Shown: positions 37,404-44,997 of the stretch, in pieces
Numbering within the stretch: the stretch's first letter is position 1
Layout: each line of letters begins with the position of its first letter
Assembly: GCF_009362735.1 (NCBI RefSeq)
Contig: NZ_WHNP01000025.1
Span: 1 to 64,000, forward strand
Direction of reading: 5' to 3'
Origin: Paraburkholderia franconis
GTDB taxonomy: Bacteria; Pseudomonadota; Gammaproteobacteria; Burkholderiales; Burkholderiaceae
Length of the DNA: 64,000 nt
The notes under the pieces: model-generated
The model's input: the letters and a program-made list of their open reading frames with translations, nothing else
The model's database searches: none
Told to the model about the DNA's origin: nothing
Program-made: the position numbers and the translations under genes

Positions 37404-38621
37404 ATGCGACAGATGGACCTGAAGATTGCTATCGTCGGCGCCGGCATCGGCGGCCTTACGCTTGCGCTCGCGCTGCGCGAGCATGGAATCGATGCGCAGC
37501 TCTACGAGCAGACCGACGAGTTGCGCGAGGTGGGAGCGGCCGTCGCGCTCTCGGCCAACGCGACGCGCTTTTACGAGCGCATGGGACTACGTCCGGCCTT
37601 CGAAAAGGTCTGCGCGGAGGTACCGGGCCTTATCTATCGCGACGGGCGCAGCGGCGCGGTCATCGGCCATCATCGCGGCGCACCCAGCTATCGCGAGCAG
37701 TTCGGCGGCTCATACTGGGGCATTCATCGTGCCGATCTGCAGGCGGTGCTGTCCAAGGCTGTCGGCCTCGAGCGCATCAAGCTCAGCCATCGGCTCGTCG
37801 GTCTCGCGCAGCATCCCGATCGCGTGAGCTTGACCTTCGAAAACGGTCAGCGGATCGACGCCGACCTTGTGATCGGCGCCGACGGGGCGCGCTCGATCAC
37901 GCGGCACTGGATGCTTGGCTATGACGACGCCTTGTATTCGGGTTGCTCGGGCTTTCGCGGCGTGGTGCCGGCGGAGCACATGGATCTGCTGCCCGATCCC
38001 GAGACCATCCAGTTCTGGGTCGGACCTGGCGGCCATCTGCTGCATTATCCGATCGGCGATAAAGGCGATCAGAATTTCCTGCTGGTCGAGCGTCATCCAT
38101 CGCCGTGGCCGTCACGCGACTGGGTCCTGCCAGCCAGCGAGGGCGAGCAACTGCGCCTGTTCAAGGACTGGCATCCGGCCGTCGTGCAGATGATCACGGC
38201 CGTGCCGATCAGTCAGCGCTGGGGCCTGTTCCATCGTCCGCCGCTTGGCCGCTGGAGCAAGGGCCGCGTGACTCTAATCGGTGATGCCGCGCATGCACTT
38301 GTGCCACATCACGGCCAGGGCGCCAATCAGTCGATCGAGGATGCCGTGGTGCTGGCCGCGCAATTGGGCGGTGCAGGTCCTGGCAATTGGCGGAAGGCTC
38401 AAGAAGCCTACGAACGCCTTCGCAGGGGCCGCACGCGCAAGGTGCAGTACGCGTCGATCGCCACTGCGGACGTACTGCATCTGCCCGACGGGCCGGCCGC
38501 GCTGGCGCGCAACGCCCGCCTCGGTGCACGCGACAGCCTGCTGCATCACCTGGACTGGATTCACGGATTCGACGCCCTCACGGCAGAGCCAAACGAACGT
38601 CAGGGCGGCACCTGGCTTTGA
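37404..38621 (+). CDS. FAD-dependent aromatic monooxygenase (salicylate/3-hydroxybenzoate hydroxylase-like)
   Basis: 405 aa from the ATG at 37404, with GGAGA eight bases upstream. Group A flavoprotein monooxygenase: FAD ADP-binding motif IVGAGIGGLTLALAL, NAD(P)H/FAD DG motif GADGARS, and GD motif LIGDAAHALVPHHGQGANQSIED. It probably hydroxylates a phenolic acid such as salicylate or hydroxybenzoate using NAD(P)H and O2. There are no ring-cleavage genes adjacent; the divergent LysR gene is the expected regulator. Confidence 0.9.
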   Translation: MRQMDLKIAIVGAGIGGLTLALALREHGIDAQLYEQTDELREVGAAVALSANATRFYERMGLRPAFEKVCAEVPGLIYRDGRSGAVIGHHRGAPSYREQFGGSYWGIHRADLQAVLSKAVGLERIKLSHRLVGLAQHPDRVSLTFENGQRIDADLVIGADGARSITRHWMLGYDDALYSGCSGFRGVVPAEHMDLLPDPETIQFWVGPGGHLLHYPIGDKGDQNFLLVERHPSPWPSRDWVLPASEGEQLRLFKDWHPAVVQMITAVPISQRWGLFHRPPLGRWSKGRVTLIGDAAHALVPHHGQGANQSIEDAVVLAAQLGGAGPGNWRKAQEAYERLRRGRTRKVQYASIATADVLHLPDGPAALARNARLGARDSLLHHLDWIHGFDALTAEPNERQGGTWL

Positions 38622-38859
38622 GCCAGTCGCCCTCTAGCGATTTCTCCGCGTGTCAACGTCGCTGCGGCCTTGGGCGCATGACGCGCCCTTCTCGTTGACG
38701 CAAAGCTCCACGGGCCCAGTTCGACCCATCTCGGACCTTCAGACCTTGTCGATGAGCGTCAGCATACTGATTCAAAGCGGACATACCCTCTGGACTTACA
38801 TCGAATCCGGAGAGCATTAGCGGCACGCGACGAGTGGACGCAAAGAGAACGTCAGAAGG

Positions 38860-40068
38860 TCAATGCATCTCTGCACGGGTATCCGGTGCCTTCCCGGAAA
38901 GAAGCATCACGATTGTCACCAGACTGAACGCGACACCTGCATAGAACGTAGCGGCGGCCCCTACCTTGTCCCATAGTTCGCCTGCAATGACGCTCGACAG
39001 CAACGTAACCGCACCACTAAGCAGATTGAAAAAGCCGAACGCTGTGCCGCGCAGTTGCGCCGGTGCAGTATGAGACACCATTGTCGCAAGCAGTCCCTGC
39101 GTCATGCCCATGTGCAAACCCCACAACGCGACGCCCAGCAGCACGACGCTCCAGTGTGTTCCGTGCGCGAGCACTACGTCTGACGCAATCAGCACGACGA
39201 GGCCGGCGATCAGCAGTTTGACATGGTTCATTGTGTCAGCGAGCTTGCCGAATGGATAGGCCGACAGCGAATACACAATATTCATCGCGACCATGACGAG
39301 CGGAACCAGCGCAACGGGCACCCCGCTGTTCATCGCCCGGAGCACCAGAAATGCCTCGCTAAAGCGGGCCAACGCAAACACAGCCCCTATAGCGACCACC
39401 CACCAGTAGCTTGAGCCGAGATTCCTGAGATTCTCCAGACTGACCGGATTCATCCTCCTAGCGCCCGGTTCGCGTGCCGGTTCCTGAATGCCAAAAGCCA
39501 ACAGCGCGACGGCGAGCAAACCGGGTATGACAGCGAGCCAGAAAGCAAGCCGGAAGTTGTCCGCCCACAATGACATGCTGACCACAGCGAATAGCGGCCC
39601 GAGAAACGCGCCAACCGTATCGAGCGACTGCCGCAAACCGAATGCCGCTCCTCTCAGGTGAACGGGCGTAACGTCGGCGACCAGCGCATCGCGCGGTGCT
39701 CCCCGGATTCCCTTGCCAATCCTGTCCATGACACGCGCGGTCACCACTACGCCGATGGTCGGCGCGATAGCGAACAGTGGCTTGCTTAGCGCCCCCAGGG
39801 CGTACCCAGCTACCGCGAGCCTTTTCCGGTTTCCAAGGTAGTCGCTGAGTGCGCCAGAGAACACCTTGACAATCGGCGCCGTCGCTTCCGCAATGCCCTC
39901 GATGAGACCGATGGTTGCGGCACTTGCACCGAGGCCGACCATCATGAACATGGGCAGCAGACTGTGGATGATCTCCGATGAGATATCCATGAAGAGGCTG
40001 ACACAACCTGGCACCCAGACGCTTTTGGGGATGCTTTCAAGAACACTGATTCGAGATCTGACTTGCAT
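38860..40068 (-). CDS. MFS transporter
   Basis: 402 aa, about twelve TM helices. The MFS loop signature after TM2 is GALSDYLGNRKRLAVAGY, and DRIGKGIRGAPRDAL follows TM4. The tetracycline/drug-resistance or sugar-efflux-like branch (YbfB/MFS_1) is most similar. It lies 252 bases downstream of the universal stress gene on the same strand, but that spacer holds no convincing riboswitch, so membership of the fluoride regulon is uncertain. Confidence 0.88.
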   Translation of the reverse strand: MQVRSRISVLESIPKSVWVPGCVSLFMDISSEIIHSLLPMFMMVGLGASAATIGLIEGIAEATAPIVKVFSGALSDYLGNRKRLAVAGYALGALSKPLFAIAPTIGVVVTARVMDRIGKGIRGAPRDALVADVTPVHLRGAAFGLRQSLDTVGAFLGPLFAVVSMSLWADNFRLAFWLAVIPGLLAVALLAFGIQEPAREPGARRMNPVSLENLRNLGSSYWWVVAIGAVFALARFSEAFLVLRAMNSGVPVALVPLVMVAMNIVYSLSAYPFGKLADTMNHVKLLIAGLVVLIASDVVLAHGTHWSVVLLGVALWGLHMGMTQGLLATMVSHTAPAQLRGTAFGFFNLLSGAVTLLSSVIAGELWDKVGAAATFYAGVAFSLVTIVMLLSGKAPDTRAEMH

Positions 40069-40320
40069 GTATCAGTTCCGTTTGCAACAAGGGACAAGCG
40101 ACAGGTCGGCGCGTGGCACGCGCGTGTTTGCGATGCTATCCAGCCAGGGGGCCCTATGACAGAAAAAGCCGAAATATCGTCGGGCTGGGCCTATCATTGT
40201 CACCTGCGTTTGCGACATCCAGCCTTCGTCAGCGTCGACGACGGTCGGTTGAGACGCACCTCTTTTTGCTTGCGCGAGGTGGACGCACCCGTCACGAGCG
40301 CACCGCCGCTCCACTACCGT

Positions 40321-40737
40321 TCAACGCACAACCATCACGGGGCAGTGTGCATATGCGATGACCAGCCGGGAAACCGAACCCAGCAGCCAGCGATGGAAAA
40401 CGCCACGTCCGCGATGACCGGTGACGATCAGGTCGGCCTTCAGCTCTTCCGCGCCAAGCACGATCTGTTCTGCCGGATGCCCGACGCGCACGTTGAAATG
40501 CGCTTTGACGCCCGCTGTACCGACACGTTCACGCAGAGTGGAGAAGTGCTTTTCGAAGAAGGCCTCAGCCTGCTCCAGCAGCGCTTCGGTTTCAATGTCT
40601 TCGGCGATTTCCGGCGGTCGCTCGACCGATAGCACATGCAACTCTGCGTCATATTTTCGAGCCAGGTCGAGAGCATAGTCGAAAGCCTTGTCGGCCGCGT
40701 TCGAACCGTCGTAAGCGATCAGGATCGTGTGGAACAT
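40321..40737 (-). CDS. Universal stress protein (UspA family)
   Basis: 138 aa, Rossmann-like Usp fold: ILIAYDGSNAADKAFDYAL at the start and the ATP-binding pattern GHRGRGVFHRWLLGSVS at the end, so it belongs to the nucleotide-binding class. It follows the CPA2 antiporter by 12 bases on the minus strand and should be co-transcribed with it under the fluoride riboswitch at 42190-42233. Confidence 0.92.
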   Translation of the reverse strand: MFHTILIAYDGSNAADKAFDYALDLARKYDAELHVLSVERPPEIAEDIETEALLEQAEAFFEKHFSTLRERVGTAGVKAHFNVRVGHPAEQIVLGAEELKADLIVTGHRGRGVFHRWLLGSVSRLVIAYAHCPVMVVR

Positions 40738-40749
40738 GGTGCTTTCCTC

Positions 40750-41961
40750 TCAGTCCGTTTCATCGGTCGCCACTTCGGGACTAACGCGCTTTCCGTGCCG
40801 CGTCGGCGTCTCGCGCGGCACCAGATGCCACGGAAGGAAGAATGCGTTGGCGATGAGCGTCGGCACGACGGCGCTCCCGATGACAGTGGCAACGAGATAC
40901 GAGTACTGCGCCTGCGTGATGATGCCGTGCGACAGCCCGAACAGTGCAGAGATGCTGCCGAAGGTCAGGCCCGTTGACATCAGCAGCGTCGTGTACATCG
41001 ACTCGGGGTGCGGGGACCTGTAGAACTTCGTGACAGGGAAGACGCCGCAAAACTTTGTCGCCATCTTGGCAACCAGCAGAATAACGAAAGGCAACGGCAC
41101 CGCGACGAGGTCCGGCACGGACACGAATGAACCGGCGCGAATGAAGTAAAACGGCGTGAGCAGCCCGAAAGTGAGTGTGCGCAAGCGCCGGATCAGCACG
41201 TGGTCCTTGCCGACCGTTCCGGCCAATACCATCCCCACCACATACGCCGGCAACACCGCTTCACTGCCGGCCCACGTGGCGAGCGCACCCAGACCGAACA
41301 GCACCAGCAGCAGGTATTTAGCCTCCAGTTCGGACGGGCGGTTGCCATAGCGCGCGAAGAAGCGCGGCGTGAGCCAGGGGAGGACTGCAAATGCAATCAC
41401 CGCCACTCCGAAGAAAACCAGTGTCCTGACGGTGAACGGCGAGAAGATAAGTCCAAGCGCGAGCACGGTGCCCAGATCATTGACGAAGCACGCTGCCAGT
41501 ACCGTCTTGCCGTATCCGGTCTTGTTGAGCCCGAATTCCAGCATCACCGCGTAAACGACTGCGACCGATGTCGTCGAAAGGGCCACGCCGGCGAGCCAGC
41601 TGGACGGGCCGCTCCAGCCGAGCACATAGCGTGCGACGGCGGCACATCCGAGAAACGGTGCGAAGAATCCGATCAGGCCTACAGCTGATGCCTGTTTCCA
41701 TTGCGCGCGAAACACGACGGGATCAAGCTCGGCGCCCGCGAGGAAAGTCAGTACGATCGCGCCAGTACCGGCCAGAAACTGTATCCATGACGCGTTCGTT
41801 CCAAGCGCCGCGCTCCCTACGAGTGCGCCGATGGCGAGTTGCGCGACGGTGCCCACCACGATCTCGGACAAGGCTGTGGCAACGCGAAACCAGATCGACA
41901 GGAGCGTTGCAGCCAGCGCCAGGCCCAGCCACAGCGCCGCAAGCATCCAGACGTCTTTCAT
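40750..41961 (-). CDS. CPA2 family Na+/H+ (or K+/H+) antiporter
   Basis: 403 aa from the ATG at 41961, preceded by GGGAG. About twelve TM helices; CPA2/KefB-type motifs FLAGAELDP and GVALSTTSVAVVYAVMLEFGLN (TM5-like ion site), and FVNDLGTVLALG with the conserved Asn-Asp. No RCK/TrkA domain follows, so it is a membrane-only antiporter. Its 5' leader carries a fluoride riboswitch and its own promoter. Cation/proton exchange would help cells re-acidify or balance charge when HF enters (inference). Confidence 0.9.
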   Translation of the reverse strand: MKDVWMLAALWLGLALAATLLSIWFRVATALSEIVVGTVAQLAIGALVGSAALGTNASWIQFLAGTGAIVLTFLAGAELDPVVFRAQWKQASAVGLIGFFAPFLGCAAVARYVLGWSGPSSWLAGVALSTTSVAVVYAVMLEFGLNKTGYGKTVLAACFVNDLGTVLALGLIFSPFTVRTLVFFGVAVIAFAVLPWLTPRFFARYGNRPSELEAKYLLLVLFGLGALATWAGSEAVLPAYVVGMVLAGTVGKDHVLIRRLRTLTFGLLTPFYFIRAGSFVSVPDLVAVPLPFVILLVAKMATKFCGVFPVTKFYRSPHPESMYTTLLMSTGLTFGSISALFGLSHGIITQAQYSYLVATVIGSAVVPTLIANAFFLPWHLVPRETPTRHGKRVSPEVATDETD

Positions 41962-42189
41962 GCCCGTCTCCCGCCCACAGGCAGAAGAGGATCTGCCGCA
42001 TCCAGCCACACAGCAAGGGCGCGCGTCCGTGACAGGACAAGGCCGACGATCACTCGAGGGGAGAAATGCGAAAGAAAGGATATGGCCGTCATATGCGCTC
42101 CGAAGTACTGGCACGTTGGCCCAGCGGAAGCGCACCGCGCTTGCCGATGGCCTGCTCACTCCGCTCGCTTACGCACGAGCGGAATCTCG

Positions 42190-42233
42190 CAGGCATCATC
42201 AGCCGTAAGGCGGTTTGGGAGGATGCCATCTCC
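42190..42233 (-). promoter_or_regulatory. Fluoride riboswitch (crcB motif) upstream of antiporter-usp
   Basis: On the minus strand: GGAGATGG at the 5' end, CCTCCC, the AACCGCC strand, and GGCTGATGATGCCTGC at the 3' end. These give P1 (GGCAT/ATGCC), the short GGAG/CTCC helix and the pseudoknot strands of the crcB consensus. It begins 16 bases after a TATACT box and ends 228 bases before the antiporter ATG, so the expression platform must be long. Confidence 0.88.
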
Positions 42234-42249
42234 CTGCTGCTTGTCAGTC

Positions 42250-42279
42250 AGTATAGGGCGAATTCTCGACGGGGTGCAA
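42250..42279 (-). promoter_or_regulatory. Sigma-70 promoter for the antiporter riboswitch transcript
   Basis: On the minus strand, TTGCAC (42279-42274), an 18-base spacer and TATACT (42255-42250). Predicted start about seven bases further on, immediately before the riboswitch. It lies just downstream of the DUF190 stop region, so the antiporter operon need not depend on crcB read-through. Confidence 0.65.
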
Positions 42280-42297
42280 AAGCGTACCGGCCGGTTT

Positions 42298-42636
42298 TCA
42301 GGCGCCAGCGGACCCCGTATCCTTTTCGCCTAGCACCCCGTACTCGACCGGAATCTTCACGTAAAAGAGGTGCACGCCTTCCGCGCGCAACCGCTCGAAG
42401 AGTCGGTCTGCTTCTTCGGCGCTGACCGCCATGACTACCGACAGAGGCTGGTCGGCCAGTTCGAAGAATCGCGCCGAATGAATGCGGTGGTGATGCCCGA
42501 TGCCCTCGGCTCCCGCGATCAACGTGGCCCCGCACAAGCCCATCTCGCGTGCGAGATGCACGAGCCAGTCGCCAACAGGCTTGCCGTGGTGACGACGATC
42601 CTGCTGCGTGAAGAAGGTGATCTGATAGCCGTCCAT
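42298..42636 (-). CDS. DUF190 family protein
   Basis: 112 aa from the ATG at 42636 (MDGYQITFFTQQDRR). It is a PII-like ferredoxin-fold protein of the DUF190 family, with ATLIAGAEGIGHHHRIHS and LPLSVVM-type segments (here QPLSVVMAV). DUF190 genes very often sit next to crcB, as here (11-base gap), and probably modulate the channel or sense a ligand; this is family knowledge, not seen directly. Confidence 0.88.
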   Translation of the reverse strand: MDGYQITFFTQQDRRHHGKPVGDWLVHLAREMGLCGATLIAGAEGIGHHHRIHSARFFELADQPLSVVMAVSAEEADRLFERLRAEGVHLFYVKIPVEYGVLGEKDTGSAGA

Positions 42637-42647
42637 GCGCTTGCTCC

Positions 42648-43034
42648 TCAGCGGGCATTCAGCCAGTGCCATGACGCCAGGCCCGCCAGCGTCATCAGCA
42701 GCGAACCAACCACGTGAATCCCGATCGCGCCCGCCGCCCCCGCTATCCGCCCCTGCTGCAGCAGCGTGACGACTTCGGCTGAAAAGGTCGAAAACGTTGA
42801 CAGGCCGCCGCAAAACCCCGTGATGATCAGCAGCCGCCACTCGGGAGCAATGCCGGGTGCCTGCGCGAAGTATGCTGTCGCGATGCCGATGACATAGCCC
42901 GCAATGAGATTCGCCGAGAGCGTACCCGGAGGCACCGTCGGAAACAGGCTGTTGAGCTTGAGTCCGAGAAACCATCGAAGCAGCGCACCTGACATGGCGC
43001 CCAAAGAAATGGCGAAGACTGGTTTCCAGATCAT
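42648..43034 (-). CDS. crcB: CrcB/Fluc fluoride exporter
   Basis: 128 aa, four TM helices. Dual-topology fluoride channel: GAMSGALLRW, NLIAGYVIG (the conserved Asn), and GFCGGLSTFSTFSAEVV, the Fluc signature with the phenylalanine box. The start at 43034 follows AAGGA. Its leader carries a fluoride riboswitch at 43142-43195. It exports cytoplasmic F- and is the hallmark of a fluoride-resistance locus. Confidence 0.95.
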   Translation of the reverse strand: MIWKPVFAISLGAMSGALLRWFLGLKLNSLFPTVPPGTLSANLIAGYVIGIATAYFAQAPGIAPEWRLLIITGFCGGLSTFSTFSAEVVTLLQQGRIAGAAGAIGIHVVGSLLMTLAGLASWHWLNAR

Positions 43035-43141
43035 CGGTACTTGTCCTTGTTGCTTGTTGTTCTGTCGGGACGGGCACCGCAACACCTGCGCAGCCCGTGC
43101 CGGTGCAACCGGCGGTGCCGGCGCGTTCGATTCAGGGGTCC

Positions 43142-43195
43142 ACAGGCATCATCATCCGCAATAAATGCGGCGGTTACCGGAGGTATGCCATCTCC
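43142..43195 (-). promoter_or_regulatory. Fluoride riboswitch (crcB motif) upstream of crcB
   Basis: On the minus strand: GGAGATGGCATACCTCC, then AACCGCCGC, a loop with ATTTATT, GCGG and TGATGATGCCTGT, matching the crcB consensus helices and pseudoknot. The 107-base leader to the crcB ATG is GC-rich and can form hairpins for the expression platform. Confidence 0.9.
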
Positions 43196-43204
43196 GTAGT
43201 GAAA

Positions 43205-43210
43205 ATAATA
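43205..43210 (-). promoter_or_regulatory. -10 box for crcB transcript
   Basis: TATTAT on the minus strand, nine bases before the riboswitch 5' end. No good -35 box was seen, so this is tentative. Confidence 0.4.
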
Positions 43211-43288
43211 CGCGAAATGCATGGCCTGGCGAAACGGCCGGAAAAAGCCGGTTGTCGCGAGAGCCGGGACCGGAGAAGCCCCGGCCGC

Positions 43289-43317
43289 TTGCCGAAGCCG
43301 CTTTGCCTTCATATAGT
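43289..43317 (+). promoter_or_regulatory. Promoter for the MutS-like operon
   Basis: TTGCCG (43289-43294), 17-base spacer, TATAGT (43312-43317), with the riboswitch starting nine bases later at 43326. It is divergent from the crcB promoter about 100 bases away. Confidence 0.65.
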
Positions 43318-43325
43318 GTCTGTCA

Positions 43326-43379
43326 GGAGATGGCATTCCTCCCGCCCGACGAACCGCCGCAACGGCTGATGATGCCTGT
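43326..43379 (+). promoter_or_regulatory. Fluoride riboswitch (crcB motif) upstream of the MutS-like pair
   Basis: Plus strand: GGAGATGGCATTCCTCCC, then AACCGCCGC, and GGCTGATGATGCCTGT at the 3' end. All conserved crcB-motif blocks are in order. The distance to the ribosome site (43398) is under 20 bases, so control of translation start or early termination is plausible. Confidence 0.9.
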
Positions 43380-43380
43380 G

Positions 43381-43395
43381 CAACCCGACTGGTTG
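43381..43395 (+). promoter_or_regulatory. Hairpin between riboswitch and ribosome site
   Basis: CAACC/GGTTG with a 5-base loop lies directly after the aptamer and three bases before the GAGGTG ribosome site (43398-43403). It may be part of the expression platform. Confidence 0.45.
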
Positions 43396-43407
43396 TCGAG
43401 GTGTCAT

Positions 43408-44997
43408 ATGGGCGAACGACCTGCTCCTGCATCGGTGTCGACGTCACCGGAGCCCCCGACGGGATGTTTCGAGAGCATCCTGTTTCCCGCATCCTTCCCT
43501 GCCTCGGAGCGACCCGCGCACGACATCGCCGGTTTCTTCAGCGATCTTCTGTTGGACCAGATCGTAGAAGCCGTCACGGCCGCGTGGCAGGACTACAGTT
43601 TGACGCCATTCTTTCATTTGCCGCTCCGCGACACTGAGGCAGTCATCTACCGTCAGGAGATTTTCAGGGATCTGGAAGACGGGCTGGTGATGCAGGCCGT
43701 GCAGGAGTTTTCCCGGCAGATGCGGGTCATGCGCGAGCGCCTTGACCGTACCCAGAAGCGTTCATACCTGCACGAGCGGCAACGGTGGTTTCTGGCGGCT
43801 GTTGAGGCCTATTGCGATGGTGTCCGGCGGCTGTATCAGGACCTCGGCGCACTCTCGCTGTGCTCGCGAGGGTTGCGCGCTTTTCACGGATACCTTGGAG
43901 CTTACGTCGCATCAGCCGGGTTCCAGCGCCTTGCGGGAGAAATGATGACTGTGAGATCGCGTCTCGCGGATGTCCGGTATTGCGTGCTGATCAAGGGTGA
44001 CACGGTCACAGTTGCCCGCTATCACGGTGAACCTGACTACACGGCCCAGATCGAGGCGACGTTCGAGAAATTCCGGCGTGGCGAAGTGCAGAACTACCTG
44101 GTCGCCTACCGCGACGCTGACGCGCTCAATCACGTGGAGGCAGGAATTCTCGAAAGGGTCGCGCGACTTCATCCGGACGCATTCGGTGCGCTTGGTGCTT
44201 TCTGCGCACAACATCCCGACTTTTCTGATGAACGCATTGTCCGCTTCGACCGCGAAGTCCAGTTCTATGTGGCCTATCTTTCGCATATCGCCTTCTGTCG
44301 GCGAGCGGGTCTCGCATTCTGTTACCCCAACGTTTCTTCGACATCGAGAGATATTGAGAGCCGTGAAAGTTTCGACCTCGCGCTGGCGACGCGTCTCGTC
44401 GCAGAGAACGCCCCGGTTGTGTGCAACGATTTCTATCTGTCCGGGCCCGAACGCATTTTTGTGGTATCTGGTCCGAACCAGGGCGGCAAAACAACATTCG
44501 CGCGCGCATTTGGACAGTTGCACTATCTGGCTAGTCTTGGCTGTCCGGTGCCGGGATCGCAAGCTCGTCTGTTTCTGTTCGATCGCATATTCACCCACTT
44601 CGAGCGTGAAGAAGCTATTGCGAATCTGCGAGGCAAACTTCAGGACGATCTGGTCCGCATCCGGCACATTCTCGAAAACGCCACGCCGTCCAGCATCGTC
44701 ATTCTCAACGAGATCTTTTCTTCGACCACTGTCAGCGACGCGCTCTTTCTCAGCACGAAGGTGATGACGCAGCTTTGCCGGCTTGGAGCGCTTGGTGTAT
44801 GCGTCACATTCCTGACCGAACTGACCTCGCTTTCCGTGAGAACCGTCAGCATGGTCGGCAGCATTGACCCGAATGATCCAACGGCGCGAACGTACAAACT
44901 GGAGCGACGACCGGCTGATGGCCTGGCTTACGCCCTGGCCATTGCGCGGAAATACCGTGTGACCTACGACTGCGTGAAGGAACGCATCAAGCCATGA
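43408..44997 (+). CDS. MutS domain V-like ATPase, first of a fluoride-riboswitch-controlled pair
   Basis: 529 aa from the ATG at 43408, chosen because GAGGTG lies four bases upstream and earlier in-frame starts overlap the riboswitch. The MutS core/lever region is helical (about 80-310). The ABC-type ATPase domain (about 340-525) has Walker A SGPNQGGKTTFARA (K361) and Walker B-like VILNEIFSS (E435). There are no MutS mismatch-binding (domain I) or connector domains, so it is not a normal repair MutS. Its stop overlaps the start of the second MutS-like gene (ATGA), implying coupled translation and a heteromeric complex (inference). Confidence 0.88.
   Translation: MGERPAPASVSTSPEPPTGCFESILFPASFPASERPAHDIAGFFSDLLLDQIVEAVTAAWQDYSLTPFFHLPLRDTEAVIYRQEIFRDLEDGLVMQAVQEFSRQMRVMRERLDRTQKRSYLHERQRWFLAAVEAYCDGVRRLYQDLGALSLCSRGLRAFHGYLGAYVASAGFQRLAGEMMTVRSRLADVRYCVLIKGDTVTVARYHGEPDYTAQIEATFEKFRRGEVQNYLVAYRDADALNHVEAGILERVARLHPDAFGALGAFCAQHPDFSDERIVRFDREVQFYVAYLSHIAFCRRAGLAFCYPNVSSTSRDIESRESFDLALATRLVAENAPVVCNDFYLSGPERIFVVSGPNQGGKTTFARAFGQLHYLASLGCPVPGSQARLFLFDRIFTHFEREEAIANLRGKLQDDLVRIRHILENATPSSIVILNEIFSSTTVSDALFLSTKVMTQLCRLGALGVCVTFLTELTSLSVRTVSMVGSIDPNDPTARTYKLERRPADGLAYALAIARKYRVTYDCVKERIKP

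Noticed and set aside
40069..40320. Possible fourth fluoride riboswitch before the MFS gene
   Set aside because: A stretch with AACCG and GCTGACGA is present on the minus strand, but the GGAGATGG and GATGCCTG blocks are missing.
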